NCBI GenBank assembly: GCA_036310185.1
Contig: JAXJSH010000018.1
Location: 1 to 64,000, forward strand
Length of the DNA: 64,000 nt
Direction: 5' to 3'
Origin: JALENY01 sp036310185
GTDB taxonomy: Bacteria > Bacillota > Clostridia > Lachnospirales > Lachnospiraceae
The notes below the pieces were generated by a model, which saw only the letters and a program-made list of their open reading frames with translations, did no database searches and was not told the DNA's origin. Below are positions 42,653 to 51,871 of this stretch, piece after piece. Every line of letters begins with the position of its first letter. The stretch's first letter is position 1. The position numbers and the translations under genes were made by a program.

Positions 42653-44305
42653 GTGGTTACAAATATGATAGATGCCGGTAAACTGACCAAAATGTTTCTG
42701 GCAGGAGCTAAAAATCTGGAAGTAAAAAAGGAGTGGATCAACGAGCTGAATGTTTTCCCTGTACCGGACGGCGATACGGGAACCAATATGACATTGACCA
42801 TCATGTCTGCAGCCAATGAGGTGCGCGGACTGGATAAACCCAATATGGAAAGTCTTGCAAAAGCAATCTCTTCCGGTTCATTAAGAGGTGCAAGAGGTAA
42901 CTCCGGTGTTATTTTATCTCAGCTGCTTCGCGGTTTTACAAAAGGTATCCGCGATTACGATCAGCTTGATACCGTGATTTTTGCAGCGGCATTCCAGAAA
43001 GCGGTTGAGACAGCATATAAGGCGGTTATGAAGCCGAAGGAAGGTACTATTCTTACTGTAGCAAAAGGTATGAGTGAGAAAGCGGCAGAACTGGCGGCAG
43101 AAGTAGATGATTTTGCAGTATTTTTTGATGAGATTATCAAACATGGCGATTATGTATTGTCACAGACTCCGGAGATGCTGCCCGTATTAAAAGAAGCCGG
43201 CGTGGTTGACTCCGGCGGACAGGGTCTTATGGAAGTATGCCGCGGAGCGGTTGATGCTTTCCTTGGCAAAGAAGTAGACCTGACATTCGATGCACCGGTC
43301 ACAAAGACGGTTACGACCACATCCACTGCGAATGTGGAAACAGCAGATATTAAGTTTGGTTATTGTACCGAGTTTATTATTTTACTGGAAAAAGAATTTA
43401 CTGATAAAGATGAGATGGAGATGAAAGAATATCTGACATCTATCGGTGATTCCCTTGTTGTTGTGGCGGATGATGATATCGTGAAGATCCACGTTCACAC
43501 CAACGATCCGGGCAATGCATTGCAGAAAGCCCTCACATATGGTCAGCTGTCACGCATCAAAATTGATAATATGCGTGAGGAACATCAGGAAAAACTGATC
43601 AAAGAGGCAGAAAAACTTGCTGCAGAACAGGCAAAAGGTCCGGAAAAAGAAGTGGGATTTATTGCTGTGTCCATCGGTGAAGGTATCGGTGAGATCTTTA
43701 AGGAACTGGGTGTGGATCAGCTGATCGAAGGCGGTCAGACCATGAATCCGAGTACAGAGGATATGCTCCAGGCGATTGATAAAGTAAATGCAAAAAATGT
43801 ATTTATTTTCCCGAATAATAAAAACATTATCCTGGCTGCAAACCAGGCACAGGCACTTACCAAAGACCGCAATGTCTTTGTAGTTCCCACAAAGACCGTT
43901 CCTCAGGGTATTACGGCAATGATCAATTATGTTCCGGAATGCAGCGCCCAGGAGAATGCCGAGGCTATGCAGGAAGAAATCAAAAATGTAAAAACCGGTC
44001 AGGTTACTTATGCAGTCCGCGATACCCATATCGACGGACAGGAAATTCATGAGGGCGATATCATGGGTATTGGCGACAAAGGATTGCTTGCAGTAGGTAC
44101 TGATATTGCTGAAGTTACAAAGGAAATGATCAGCAAGATGGTGGATGAGGATTCTGAACTGATCAGTATTTACTACGGTGAAGAATTCCCGGAAGAGGAT
44201 GCGCAAACACTTGGAGAAGAGGTTGAGGATACTTACTCTGACTGTGATGTGGAAGTTCATTCCGGCGGACAGCCAATTTATTATTGTGTTGTATCAGTAG
44301 AGTAA
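42653..44305 (+). CDS. DAK2-domain protein (YloV / fatty acid kinase FakA-like)
   Basis: A 550-residue protein with an N-terminal DAK2 (dihydroxyacetone kinase-like) domain (LNVFPVPDGDTGTNMTLTI, SGSLRGARGNSGVILSQLLRG) that binds ATP, a middle domain and a C-terminal DegV-related domain. In S. aureus FakA phosphorylates fatty acids bound by DegV-type FakB proteins; no fakB is in this window. GTG start at 42653, nine bases after AGGAGG. A terminator follows. Confidence 0.92.
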   Translation: MVTNMIDAGKLTKMFLAGAKNLEVKKEWINELNVFPVPDGDTGTNMTLTIMSAANEVRGLDKPNMESLAKAISSGSLRGARGNSGVILSQLLRGFTKGIRDYDQLDTVIFAAAFQKAVETAYKAVMKPKEGTILTVAKGMSEKAAELAAEVDDFAVFFDEIIKHGDYVLSQTPEMLPVLKEAGVVDSGGQGLMEVCRGAVDAFLGKEVDLTFDAPVTKTVTTTSTANVETADIKFGYCTEFIILLEKEFTDKDEMEMKEYLTSIGDSLVVVADDDIVKIHVHTNDPGNALQKALTYGQLSRIKIDNMREEHQEKLIKEAEKLAAEQAKGPEKEVGFIAVSIGEGIGEIFKELGVDQLIEGGQTMNPSTEDMLQAIDKVNAKNVFIFPNNKNIILAANQAQALTKDRNVFVVPTKTVPQGITAMINYVPECSAQENAEAMQEEIKNVKTGQVTYAVRDTHIDGQEIHEGDIMGIGDKGLLAVGTDIAEVTKEMISKMVDEDSELISIYYGEEFPEEDAQTLGEEVEDTYSDCDVEVHSGGQPIYYCVVSVE

Positions 44306-44312
44306 TATGCAG

Positions 44313-44363
44313 GGTGTTATGAGGGTCGCTGCGATTCCGCATAACACCTTGTTTTGCTTTTTT
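44313..44363 (+). terminator. Terminator after yloV
   Basis: GGTGTTATG (44313-44321) pairs with CATAACACC (44340-44348), then TTGTTTTGCTTTTTT. Confidence 0.85.
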
Positions 44364-44461
44364 ATGGATAAAATTGATAACAGGAAAAAGAAAAGCTGAA
44401 AATATGCTGCATTTCACAGTTGATTTTGCTTGAAATGTGCTCTTGAATAAAAGGAGAAGGT

Positions 44462-46453
44462 ATGCAATTAACCGAGATCAAGGGAATCGGAGAAAAAACA
44501 GAAAAACTGTTTAGAAAGACCGGTGTAACTGCAGTGGAGGAGCTGCTGACCAATTATCCCACCGGATATGACCAGTACGGCGAACCGGTTTCCATCGGGG
44601 AATGCACGCCGGAACATAAATGGGCTGTTTTTGGAGCGATTCAGAAGAATCCGGATGTGAAAAAAATCCGCAGTCTATCGGTTATTACCACATATATCCG
44701 TGATGAGAGCGGAGTTCTTTCACTGACCTGGTTTAATATGCCCTATCTTCGCACGACTTTGAAAAGAGGCTGTCAATATGTATTTCGCGGAAAGGTGACA
44801 GAAAAAGGGGGAAGGCTGGTCATGGAACAGCCGGAAGTTTTTACACCGGCCGCATATGCGGAAAAGGTGCATCATCTCCAGCCAATCTATCATTTGACAA
44901 AGGGGCTGACGAACCGGGCCGTTCAGAAAGCGGTGACAGAAGCTCTTTCACTGCTTGGAGATCAGATCAGAGATGAACTTCCGGAGGAGCTGCGCCGGCA
45001 TTATCATCTGATGGATTACCGGCAGGCGCTCGACTTCATTCACTTTCCGCCGAAAATGGAAGTGCTGATCGAGGCAAGACGTCGGCTGGTTTTTGAGGAA
45101 TTTCTGCATTTTATCATAGGGATACGCCAGTTGAAAGAGTCACAGGCGGTTACAAAAAATCATTTTCCCATGAAAAAAGTGTGGCGGACGGAAGAAGTGA
45201 TCGAGTCGCTTCCCTACGAACTGACTGGTGCCCAGAAACGTGTGTGGTTTGAGATGGAGCGTGATCTGAGCGGGGAACGTCTGATGTCCCGGCTGGTACA
45301 GGGCGATGTGGGAAGCGGAAAAACAATTCTTGCATTTCTGGCTATGATCATGAGTGCGGAAAACGGATATCAAAGTGCGCTGATGGCGCCCACAGAGGTG
45401 CTTGCAAAGCAGCACTATGAGGGATTTTGCAGGCTGATAGAAGAGCAGCATCTGGAACATATCCGTCCGGTGCTGCTGACCGGTTCCCAGACTGCTGCCC
45501 AGAAACGAAAAATTTACGAACAGATCGCGTCTGGGGCCGTGCAGGTGATTATCGGCACCCATGCACTGATTCAGGAAAAAGCAGAATATAAGGATCTGGC
45601 TCTGGTGATCACGGATGAACAGCACCGCTTTGGCGTGCGGCAGCGGGAACGGCTGGCTAATAAGGGATATCCGCCCAATATTCTTGTTATGAGTGCGACT
45701 CCGATTCCCCGTACATTAGCTATTATCCTGTATGGAGATCTGGATATATCTGTTTTGGATGAACTTCCGGCTGCGCGTCTTCCGATCAAAAACTGTGTGG
45801 TAAATACATCCTATCGGAATTCGGCTTACCGGTTTATGGAAAAACAGATTGCAGACGGCCGCCAGGTTTATATTATCTGTCCCATGGTGGAGCCAAGCGA
45901 AGAGGCAGAGGGCGAAAATGTTATAGAATACGGAGAAAAACTGCGAAGCATTTTTCCGGAAAATATACATGTTGGAATTTTGCACGGCCAGATGAAGCCG
46001 GCAGAAAAGACGGCTGTAATGGAATCTTTTCAAAAGAATGAGATACAGATACTAGTATCTACCACCGTTGTGGAAGTGGGTGTGGATGTGCCCAACGCAA
46101 CGGTCATGATGATCGAAAACGCGGAACGGTTCGGTCTGGCGCAGCTTCATCAGCTGCGGGGCCGTGTGGGCCGTGGAAAATGGCAGTCTTACTGTATTTT
46201 TGTACAGGGAGACAACAAAAAGGAAACATCCAAACGACTTGAAATTCTGAACCATTCCAATGATGGATTTAAAATCGCTGCGGAAGATCTGAAACTGAGG
46301 GGACCCGGAGACTTTTTCGGGATCCGTCAGAGCGGAGAAATGGAATTTGCACTGGCGGATGTTATTCAGGATGCGGAAATTCTGAAGCAGGCGGCAGAAG
46401 CGGCTCCATATGTGGAACAGAAAATTACTTTGCACAGAGAGATCAATCTATGA
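44462..46453 (+). CDS. recG: ATP-dependent DNA helicase RecG
   Basis: Remodels stalled replication forks and branch structures. The 663-residue protein has the N-terminal wedge OB domain and the superfamily 2 helicase motifs: LVQGDVGSGKTILAFLAM (motif I), ITDEQHRFGVRQR (II), VMSATPIPRTLA (III), and HQLRGRVGRGKWQSYC (VI). It is slightly shorter than typical (about 680). AAAGGAGAAGG precedes the ATG. An inverted repeat CATTTCA/TGAAATG lies at 44410-44437 in the leader. The stop overlaps the next gene by ATGA. Confidence 0.97.
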   Translation: MQLTEIKGIGEKTEKLFRKTGVTAVEELLTNYPTGYDQYGEPVSIGECTPEHKWAVFGAIQKNPDVKKIRSLSVITTYIRDESGVLSLTWFNMPYLRTTLKRGCQYVFRGKVTEKGGRLVMEQPEVFTPAAYAEKVHHLQPIYHLTKGLTNRAVQKAVTEALSLLGDQIRDELPEELRRHYHLMDYRQALDFIHFPPKMEVLIEARRRLVFEEFLHFIIGIRQLKESQAVTKNHFPMKKVWRTEEVIESLPYELTGAQKRVWFEMERDLSGERLMSRLVQGDVGSGKTILAFLAMIMSAENGYQSALMAPTEVLAKQHYEGFCRLIEEQHLEHIRPVLLTGSQTAAQKRKIYEQIASGAVQVIIGTHALIQEKAEYKDLALVITDEQHRFGVRQRERLANKGYPPNILVMSATPIPRTLAIILYGDLDISVLDELPAARLPIKNCVVNTSYRNSAYRFMEKQIADGRQVYIICPMVEPSEEAEGENVIEYGEKLRSIFPENIHVGILHGQMKPAEKTAVMESFQKNEIQILVSTTVVEVGVDVPNATVMMIENAERFGLAQLHQLRGRVGRGKWQSYCIFVQGDNKKETSKRLEILNHSNDGFKIAAEDLKLRGPGDFFGIRQSGEMEFALADVIQDAEILKQAAEAAPYVEQKITLHREINL

Positions 46454-49400
46454 AAAATAACATGCTATTCATTGAATTTGTAAGAGAACTGAAGAAAAGC
46501 CGGAATCGATTTTTGTCGCTTTTGCTACTTTCATTTCTGGGCGTAGCTTTTTTTACCGGAATCCGTGCGTCAGGACCGGATATGCGCATATCCGCAGACC
46601 GGTTTTATGACAGGACTTCCTTTTTTGATATAAGGCTGGTCAGTACACTGGGATTTACGGATCAGGAGATGGAAGCGCTTATGGAAATCGAAGGAGTTGA
46701 ACAGGCGGTTCCGGGTTACAGCGCGGATGTTTACTGCAAAGAGAGGAATGATCAGTGGAGTCTGCATCTGATGAGTCTTTCAGATTCTATGAATCAGGTC
46801 ACATTAAAAGACGGCCGGCTCCCAAAAGAAAAAGATGAATGCGTTGTGGATGAAAAGATGCTGGATGACGGTGTTTTTCATATTGGTGATACCATTACCA
46901 TTGTTTCGAAAGAAGGGGAAATCACAGATACGCTTGCATCAGAGACTTTTACAATTGTGGGTTCAGGCGTCAGTCCCTGTTATCTGAGTTCTGACCGTGG
47001 AATCAGTTCAAGTGATTTCAGTGACATAGATTATTTTGTCATACTGCCGGAGGAGAGTTTTATTCTGGAAGCATACACAGATTTTTATATCAGCGTGACC
47101 GGTGCGGATGAACTGCTGTGTTATTCGGAAGAATATAAGAATTGTGTTGAAACCGTGGCGGAACGTATAGAGGAACAAAAAGATACATTTTGCAAAATGC
47201 GTCTGGAATCCTTTATAAATCAGTGTGAACAGAAAATCAGCGATACGGAACAGAATATTGCGGATGTCCGTGAAGACCTGGACAGCAGGCGGACGGAACT
47301 GGAAGAGGCCGAACAGCAGATAACGAATGACTGGACGGAATTTAATCAGAAAGAAGAGGAATTTAAAAAGGCGGAAGCGGCTCTGACACAGAAAGAACAG
47401 ACCATATCTGCCGGGTGGGAGAAATACTACAGCGGTATCAGCTCTTATCAGAGCGGATTGAAGGAGATCGAAGAGGCGGAAAAAAATCTGCCGACCCAGG
47501 AGTCTCAGCTAAAAGAAGCGCAGAAACAGCTTGCGGAAGATCAGAAGAAATGGAATGAAGACAGCGATAAAAAGCTGAAAGAGCAGAAACTCAAACTTGC
47601 TCAGATAGAACTGCAGCTTTTGAATTCCCAGTTGTCTGCAATTGAGAGAGCTACATACGAAAAAACAAAACTTACTCTGAAAAAGAGTATTGAAAGTCTG
47701 GAAAAACAGAAAACGGAACTTCAGGAAAGGGCAGCGGAGCTTTATAATACAGAAAATGAACTGAAAAATACTTCGGCCCAGCTGAAACAGAAAGAAGAGC
47801 AGCTGGAGAAAAGCTACAGTTCCCTGATGAGTTCGTTCACTGAATTGGAAAAATCGGAATCGGAGCTTCACACAGCGCAGTCTGAGCTGGAGACGGATCG
47901 AAATGAATTGAATGATGCCCGGCTGGAACTGACTGAAAAAGAAGAGGCATTAGAAAAAGATAAAGCAGAATTTGCAGAAGAGGAATCAAATGCAGAAGCA
48001 GAGATCCTGAAATCACAGACCCGCATTGAAGATACCAAAAAAGAACTGGAAGAAGTCACGATGCCATCCCTTTCTGTTCTGGACCGAAACAGTGTGGAGA
48101 CATATGTCTCATATGAGCAGGATGCAGAGCAGATCGATGCCATAGGAAATACCTTTCCCATATTCTTTTTGCTGATTGCGGTGCTGATCTGCATGATGAC
48201 CATGAACCGTATGGTAGAGGAAAATCGGACACAGATCGGAACGTGGAAAGCTTTGGGGTATAAAAATACAGTGATTGCTTTCCAATATCTGATTTATGCA
48301 TTTTTGGCCACATTTATCGGCAGTATGCTGGGAATGCTGCTCGGACAGCTTCTTCTTCCGAGGGCTGTTATTCATGCATATGGCACCGTATACAGTTATC
48401 TGCCGTCTGTTGCCACACCGATTCATCTGACTTATTCCGTAATTTCTGTTCTGGCGGCAGTTGGATGTACACTGGCAGTTACTGCAGCAGCGTGCGGCCG
48501 GACTGCATTTTCGGCACCAGCTGTTTTGATGCGTCCAAAAACACCAAAAGAAGGAAAGCGTATTTTTCTGGAACATATTAATTTTATCTGGAAACATCTG
48601 AGTTTTTTACATAAGTCCACATTCCGTAATCTGTTTCGTTATAAAAAACGTCTGGTTATGACTGTGCTGGGTATAGGTGTATGTACAGGATTACTGATAG
48701 CAGGTTTTGGATTGGAAGATTCCATCCATTCCATTGGAAACCTGCAGTACGGGGAAATATATACATATGACGGAACACTGACACTGGACGGAGCATGTTC
48801 TGAGGAGGCAGAGGAACAGCTGAGAAAGAAGCTGGATGTTTCTGAGCAGATTGAAAATTATCTGTTCCAGTATTCCGGGTCCATTGAGATCATATCCAAC
48901 GGAAGAAAAAGGACAACGGATCTGCTCGTACCTGAAATACCTGGAAATATGACGGATTTTATCCGGCTTCGCAACCGGGTCACAGGGGAAAAATACGAAC
49001 TGGACGCGGATGGGATTATTATTTCGGAAAAGCTGGCAAATATTCTGGGGGTTCAGGCTGGTGATCCGGTTCAGGTAAAAACAGATGATAAGAAATCAGC
49101 AGATCTAAAAGTAATTGCTGTTACAGAAAATTATTTCGGTCACTATGTTTATATGAGTCCGGAACTTTATGAAAAAGTATATGGAGAAAAACCATTTTAT
49201 GACCATGTTTTTATGGATACAAAAGATACATCCGATGAAGCTGAAGCAGCCATCAGAGAAGCATGGATGAATCTGGACGCAGTGACAGAAATCAGTTTTC
49301 TGACAGAAGAGTCTGAACAGGCACAAAATAAGCTTGAAAGTATGGAGATGATTACCTATATTCTCGTGCTTGCCGCTGCGGTGCTTGCTGGAGTCGGGCT

Positions 49401-49743
49401 GTACGATCTGAATTATGTCAATATATGTGAACGCAGTCGTGAACTGGCTGTTTTGAAAGCATTGGGATTCCATGATATCGAAGTTTCCATGTATGTTTTC
49501 AGGGAAAATATCTGGCTTACACTGTTTGGCCTGGTGTTTGGTTCAGGTGTTGGAATGGTACTTCATCCATTGGCGGCAGCAACAACAGAAGTTGACAGAA
49601 TTATGTTTGGCCGGAATATGGATCTGTCCGGTTTTGGGTGGAGCATCAGTCTGATCGTGCTTATTTCAGCACTTGTGAATTATGCGACCCATTACAAATT
49701 GACGAAAATTGACATAGCTGAATCTGCAAAAAGTACGGAATAG
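46450..49743 (+). CDS. Large FtsX-type ABC transporter permease with periplasmic-side coiled coil
   Basis: A 1097-residue protein. Residues 18-40 form the first membrane helix (FLSLLLLSFLGVAFFTGIRA), followed by a MacB-like extracytoplasmic domain, a very long Glu/Lys/Gln-rich coiled coil at about 252-537, a FtsX block of three helices starting near 567, a second extracytoplasmic domain, and a second FtsX block starting near 967 (AAAVLAGVGLYDLNYVN, ELAVLKALGF). This is the large permease type of Clostridia that normally works with a separate ABC ATPase. No such ATPase is encoded on either side; the gene overlaps recG by four bases instead. Substrate unknown. Confidence 0.88.
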   Translation: MKNNMLFIEFVRELKKSRNRFLSLLLLSFLGVAFFTGIRASGPDMRISADRFYDRTSFFDIRLVSTLGFTDQEMEALMEIEGVEQAVPGYSADVYCKERNDQWSLHLMSLSDSMNQVTLKDGRLPKEKDECVVDEKMLDDGVFHIGDTITIVSKEGEITDTLASETFTIVGSGVSPCYLSSDRGISSSDFSDIDYFVILPEESFILEAYTDFYISVTGADELLCYSEEYKNCVETVAERIEEQKDTFCKMRLESFINQCEQKISDTEQNIADVREDLDSRRTELEEAEQQITNDWTEFNQKEEEFKKAEAALTQKEQTISAGWEKYYSGISSYQSGLKEIEEAEKNLPTQESQLKEAQKQLAEDQKKWNEDSDKKLKEQKLKLAQIELQLLNSQLSAIERATYEKTKLTLKKSIESLEKQKTELQERAAELYNTENELKNTSAQLKQKEEQLEKSYSSLMSSFTELEKSESELHTAQSELETDRNELNDARLELTEKEEALEKDKAEFAEEESNAEAEILKSQTRIEDTKKELEEVTMPSLSVLDRNSVETYVSYEQDAEQIDAIGNTFPIFFLLIAVLICMMTMNRMVEENRTQIGTWKALGYKNTVIAFQYLIYAFLATFIGSMLGMLLGQLLLPRAVIHAYGTVYSYLPSVATPIHLTYSVISVLAAVGCTLAVTAAACGRTAFSAPAVLMRPKTPKEGKRIFLEHINFIWKHLSFLHKSTFRNLFRYKKRLVMTVLGIGVCTGLLIAGFGLEDSIHSIGNLQYGEIYTYDGTLTLDGACSEEAEEQLRKKLDVSEQIENYLFQYSGSIEIISNGRKRTTDLLVPEIPGNMTDFIRLRNRVTGEKYELDADGIIISEKLANILGVQAGDPVQVKTDDKKSADLKVIAVTENYFGHYVYMSPELYEKVYGEKPFYDHVFMDTKDTSDEAEAAIREAWMNLDAVTEISFLTEESEQAQNKLESMEMITYILVLAAAVLAGVGLYDLNYVNICERSRELAVLKALGFHDIEVSMYVFRENIWLTLFGLVFGSGVGMVLHPLAAATTEVDRIMFGRNMDLSGFGWSISLIVLISALVNYATHYKLTKIDIAESAKSTE

Positions 49744-49773
49744 CCAAAAATTATTAAATTTGCCGGATTTTTC

Positions 49774-49802
49774 TTGAAATTAAAAATAAAACAGTGTATT
49801 CT
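49774..49802 (+). promoter_or_regulatory. Promoter of the DUF6465 gene
   Basis: TTGAAA at 49774-49779, 17 bases, TATTCT at 49797-49802. Located 34 bases after the permease stop. Confidence 0.55.
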
Positions 49803-49842
49803 TTGTGATGTTAATATTTGCAAGCATTTAAGGAGGACAAAA

Positions 49843-50283
49843 ATGGCAGCAAAGAAAACAACAACAGCAAGAACAGCAGCAAAGACCGCTGCAAAGCCTG
49901 CTGCAGAAAAAGCAGCAGATGTAAAAGCAACCGTTGAAACCAAATCTGCAAAAGCAGTTGAAAAAGAAGTAGTAAAAGCAGAAGAGACAGTAAAAGCAGA
50001 ACCTGAAAAAGAAGTAAAAACTGCTGCAAAAAAACCGACTGCAAAAAAGACACCCACAAGAAAACCGGCTGCAAAGAAACCGGAGAGAACCCAGGAAGTA
50101 TTTGTACAGGTATTCGGACGTGAAGTTTCTTCCAAAACCATCATGGAAAAGGTTGAAGCTGCATGGGCTGCAATGGGAAACAAGGCAGATGATATGACTG
50201 ACGTAAAAGTTTATATCAAACCGGAAGAATTCCAGGTATATTATGTAATTAACGGTGATGTGACCGGAAGCGTAGAAATGTAA
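49843..50283 (+). CDS. DUF6465-type protein with histone H1-like Lys/Ala/Pro tail
   Basis: The 146-residue product has an N-terminal low-complexity region (residues 1-85) with many AAK, TAAK and KKP elements, resembling bacterial histone H1-like or HU-tail sequences, and a C-terminal folded part (EVFVQVFGREVSSKTIMEK, VKVYIKPEEFQVYYVINGDV) that I associate with DUF6465 of Lachnospiraceae. Function unknown; nucleic-acid binding by the basic tail is inference. Start 49843 is preceded by AAGGAGGA; an upstream in-frame ATG at 49774 would lie inside the promoter. Own promoter and a strong bidirectional terminator make it monocistronic. Confidence 0.75.
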   Translation: MAAKKTTTARTAAKTAAKPAAEKAADVKATVETKSAKAVEKEVVKAEETVKAEPEKEVKTAAKKPTAKKTPTRKPAAKKPERTQEVFVQVFGREVSSKTIMEKVEAAWAAMGNKADDMTDVKVYIKPEEFQVYYVINGDVTGSVEM

Positions 50284-50295
50284 TTAACCAAAAAG

Positions 50296-50333
50296 AAAGA
50301 CAGGCATCGAACGGATTCGAGCCTGTCTTTTTG
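50296..50333. terminator. Bidirectional terminator between DUF6465 gene and SASP gene
   Basis: AAAGACAGGC (50296-50305) pairs with GCCTGTCTTT (50321-50330), with inner TCGAA/TTCGA and loop CGGA. A-rich left flank and T-rich right flank serve both strands. Confidence 0.92.
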
Positions 50334-50366
50334 TTTACTCAGTATTCAGCTTTTGCCTGAATCTGA

Positions 50367-50594
50367 TTACTGCATGTTAGAACCGGTTCCGGCACCCTGA
50401 GACATCTGTCTTTCCTGTGCTTCGATCATTTTTTTGACCATGTAGCCGCCTACAGAGCCGTTTTCTTTTGAAGTAAGGTTACCATTGTAACCGTCACTTA
50501 ACGGTACTCCGATTTCATTGGCAACTTCCATTTTGAAACGGTTCATTGCACTTTTTGCTTCCGGTACATTTACTCGATTAGAATTCTTAGCCAT
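50367..50594 (-). CDS. Small acid-soluble spore protein, alpha/beta type
   Basis: DNA-binding protein that protects spore DNA. The 75-residue sequence has the two SASP signatures: KMEVANEIGVPL and NLTSKENGSVGGYMVKKMI, the first including the EIG germination-protease cleavage context. ATG 50594 follows AAAGGAGG. Upstream on the minus strand GAGTAT and TATACTA with 16 bases between them resemble a forespore sigma-G promoter (near 50675-50715), a low-confidence reading. Confirms a spore-forming host. Confidence 0.95.
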   Translation of the reverse strand: MAKNSNRVNVPEAKSAMNRFKMEVANEIGVPLSDGYNGNLTSKENGSVGGYMVKKMIEAQERQMSQGAGTGSNMQ

Positions 50595-50635
50595 TGTAAT
50601 AGCCTCCTTTGATTTCATCTTCGGTTTTTGGGTTT

Positions 50636-50677
50636 GTAACATTTATTTCGTTACTGACTTGTAACGTTTTTTGTTAC
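50636..50677. repeat. Cluster of four alternating GTAAC / GTTAC motifs
   Basis: GTAAC at 50636, GTTAC at 50650, GTAAC at 50661 and GTTAC at 50673 alternate in orientation within 42 bases. CGTTAC (50649-50654) and GTAACG (50661-50666) form a perfect 6-bp hairpin. The cluster lies in the SASP leader. The remaining bases to 50815 are AT-rich with no gene I can support. Confidence 0.55.
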
Positions 50678-50815
50678 GCTAGTAGTATATGTGATTTTCA
50701 AAAAGATACTCTGGCAGTATCTGTATTTTTTAACAATTTCTGCAGAAAAATATTGTGAGTTTTTTGATTGGACAAAATGAAGATTTATTAGTTTCGTATA
50801 TATTTAAAAAAATAT

Positions 50816-50844
50816 TTGTGTTTTATTTGGTTATTTGTTATACT
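50816..50844 (+). promoter_or_regulatory. Extended -10 promoter of mgsA
   Basis: TTGTGT at 50816-50821, 17 bases, TATACT at 50839-50844 preceded by TGT (extended -10). Confidence 0.6.
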
Positions 50845-50891
50845 TATCTTAGCGTTGAGAAAATGAGACAGAGGAGATGTGAAAAAGGAGT

Positions 50892-51284
50892 ATGAATGTA
50901 GGAATTATTGCACATAACAGTAAAAAGAACTTAATTGAGGATTTCTGTATTGCATACAAGGGAATACTGAGCAGGCATGAGGTATATGCTACAGGAACAA
51001 CCGGAAGACGTATTGAAGAGGTTACGAATCTCCATGTTCACAAGTTTCTTCCAGGCAGTCTTGGAGGAGACAAACAGTTTATTGAAATGATCGAGCGCGG
51101 TGATATGGATATGGTTATATTCTTTTACAATCCGAATATGATCACACCAAAGGAACCCAGCGTTACAGGAGTGTCCCGTGCATGTGACCAGTATAATATT
51201 CCGGTCGCAACAAACATTGCTACCGCAGAGATGCTGATTCTCGGTCTGGGACGGGGCGATCTCGACTGGCGTATGATGCGCTGA
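50892..51284 (+). CDS. mgsA: Methylglyoxal synthase
   Basis: Converts dihydroxyacetone phosphate to methylglyoxal, a bypass of lower glycolysis. The 130-residue sequence has the family's N-terminus NVGIIAHNSKKNLIEDFC, the phosphate-binding ATGTTGRRIEE, PGSLGGDKQ with the catalytic Asp, and NIPVATNIATAEMLI. AAGGAG at 50885-50890 is only one base from the ATG, an unusually tight spacing, but the family N-terminus leaves no better start. An earlier GAGGAG at 50871-50876 is 15 bases away. It opens a unit with rsmD and coaD. Confidence 0.93.
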   Translation: MNVGIIAHNSKKNLIEDFCIAYKGILSRHEVYATGTTGRRIEEVTNLHVHKFLPGSLGGDKQFIEMIERGDMDMVIFFYNPNMITPKEPSVTGVSRACDQYNIPVATNIATAEMLILGLGRGDLDWRMMR

Positions 51285-51292
51285 CGGTCACC

Positions 51293-51862
51293 ATGAGAGT
51301 GATCGCTGGCAAGGCCAGAAGTTTAAAATTAAAAACACTGGATACCATGGAAACGAGACCGACACAGGATCGGACAAAGGAGACGCTCTTTAATGTGCTC
51401 CAGCCGATGCTTGCCGACTGTCGTTTCCTTGACCTGTTCTCAGGAAGCGGAGGTATTGGGATTGAGGCATTGAGCCGCGGGGCTTCCCACGCGGTGTTTG
51501 TTGAGCGCAATCCAAGGGCAGTTGCGTGCATTGAAGAAAATCTGCGCTTTACAAAACTGGCTTCAGATGCTAAAGTGTATCGTGGCGATGTGATGACCAT
51601 ACTGTCACAGCTGGAAGGCCGCGCATGTTTTGATATGATTTTTATGGATCCGCCCTACAATCAGCTGCTTGAAAAACAGGCGCTTATCTTCCTGGCAAAA
51701 AGCAGTCTGATCCATCGCGATACCGTTATAATCGTCGAGGCTTCTCTTCAGACTGATTTCTCTTATTTGAAGGAGCTTGGACTTGAGGCATATAAATACA
51801 AAAAATATAAGACAAATCAGCATGTGTTTATTCAAATGACTGACGAAGATGTACAGAAATAA
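51293..51862 (+). CDS. rsmD: 16S rRNA (guanine(966)-N(2))-methyltransferase RsmD
   Basis: The 189-residue methyltransferase begins MRVIAGKARSLKLKT, with TRPTQDRTKETLFN, the SAM-binding FLDLFSGSGGIGIEALSRGA and the catalytic MDPPYN motif, all standard for RsmD. Eight bases after mgsA with no clear ribosome binding site, suggesting translational reinitiation. rsmD-coaD order is conserved in Firmicutes. Confidence 0.96.
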   Translation: MRVIAGKARSLKLKTLDTMETRPTQDRTKETLFNVLQPMLADCRFLDLFSGSGGIGIEALSRGASHAVFVERNPRAVACIEENLRFTKLASDAKVYRGDVMTILSQLEGRACFDMIFMDPPYNQLLEKQALIFLAKSSLIHRDTVIIVEASLQTDFSYLKELGLEAYKYKKYKTNQHVFIQMTDEDVQK

Positions 51863-51871
51863 GGAGTAATT

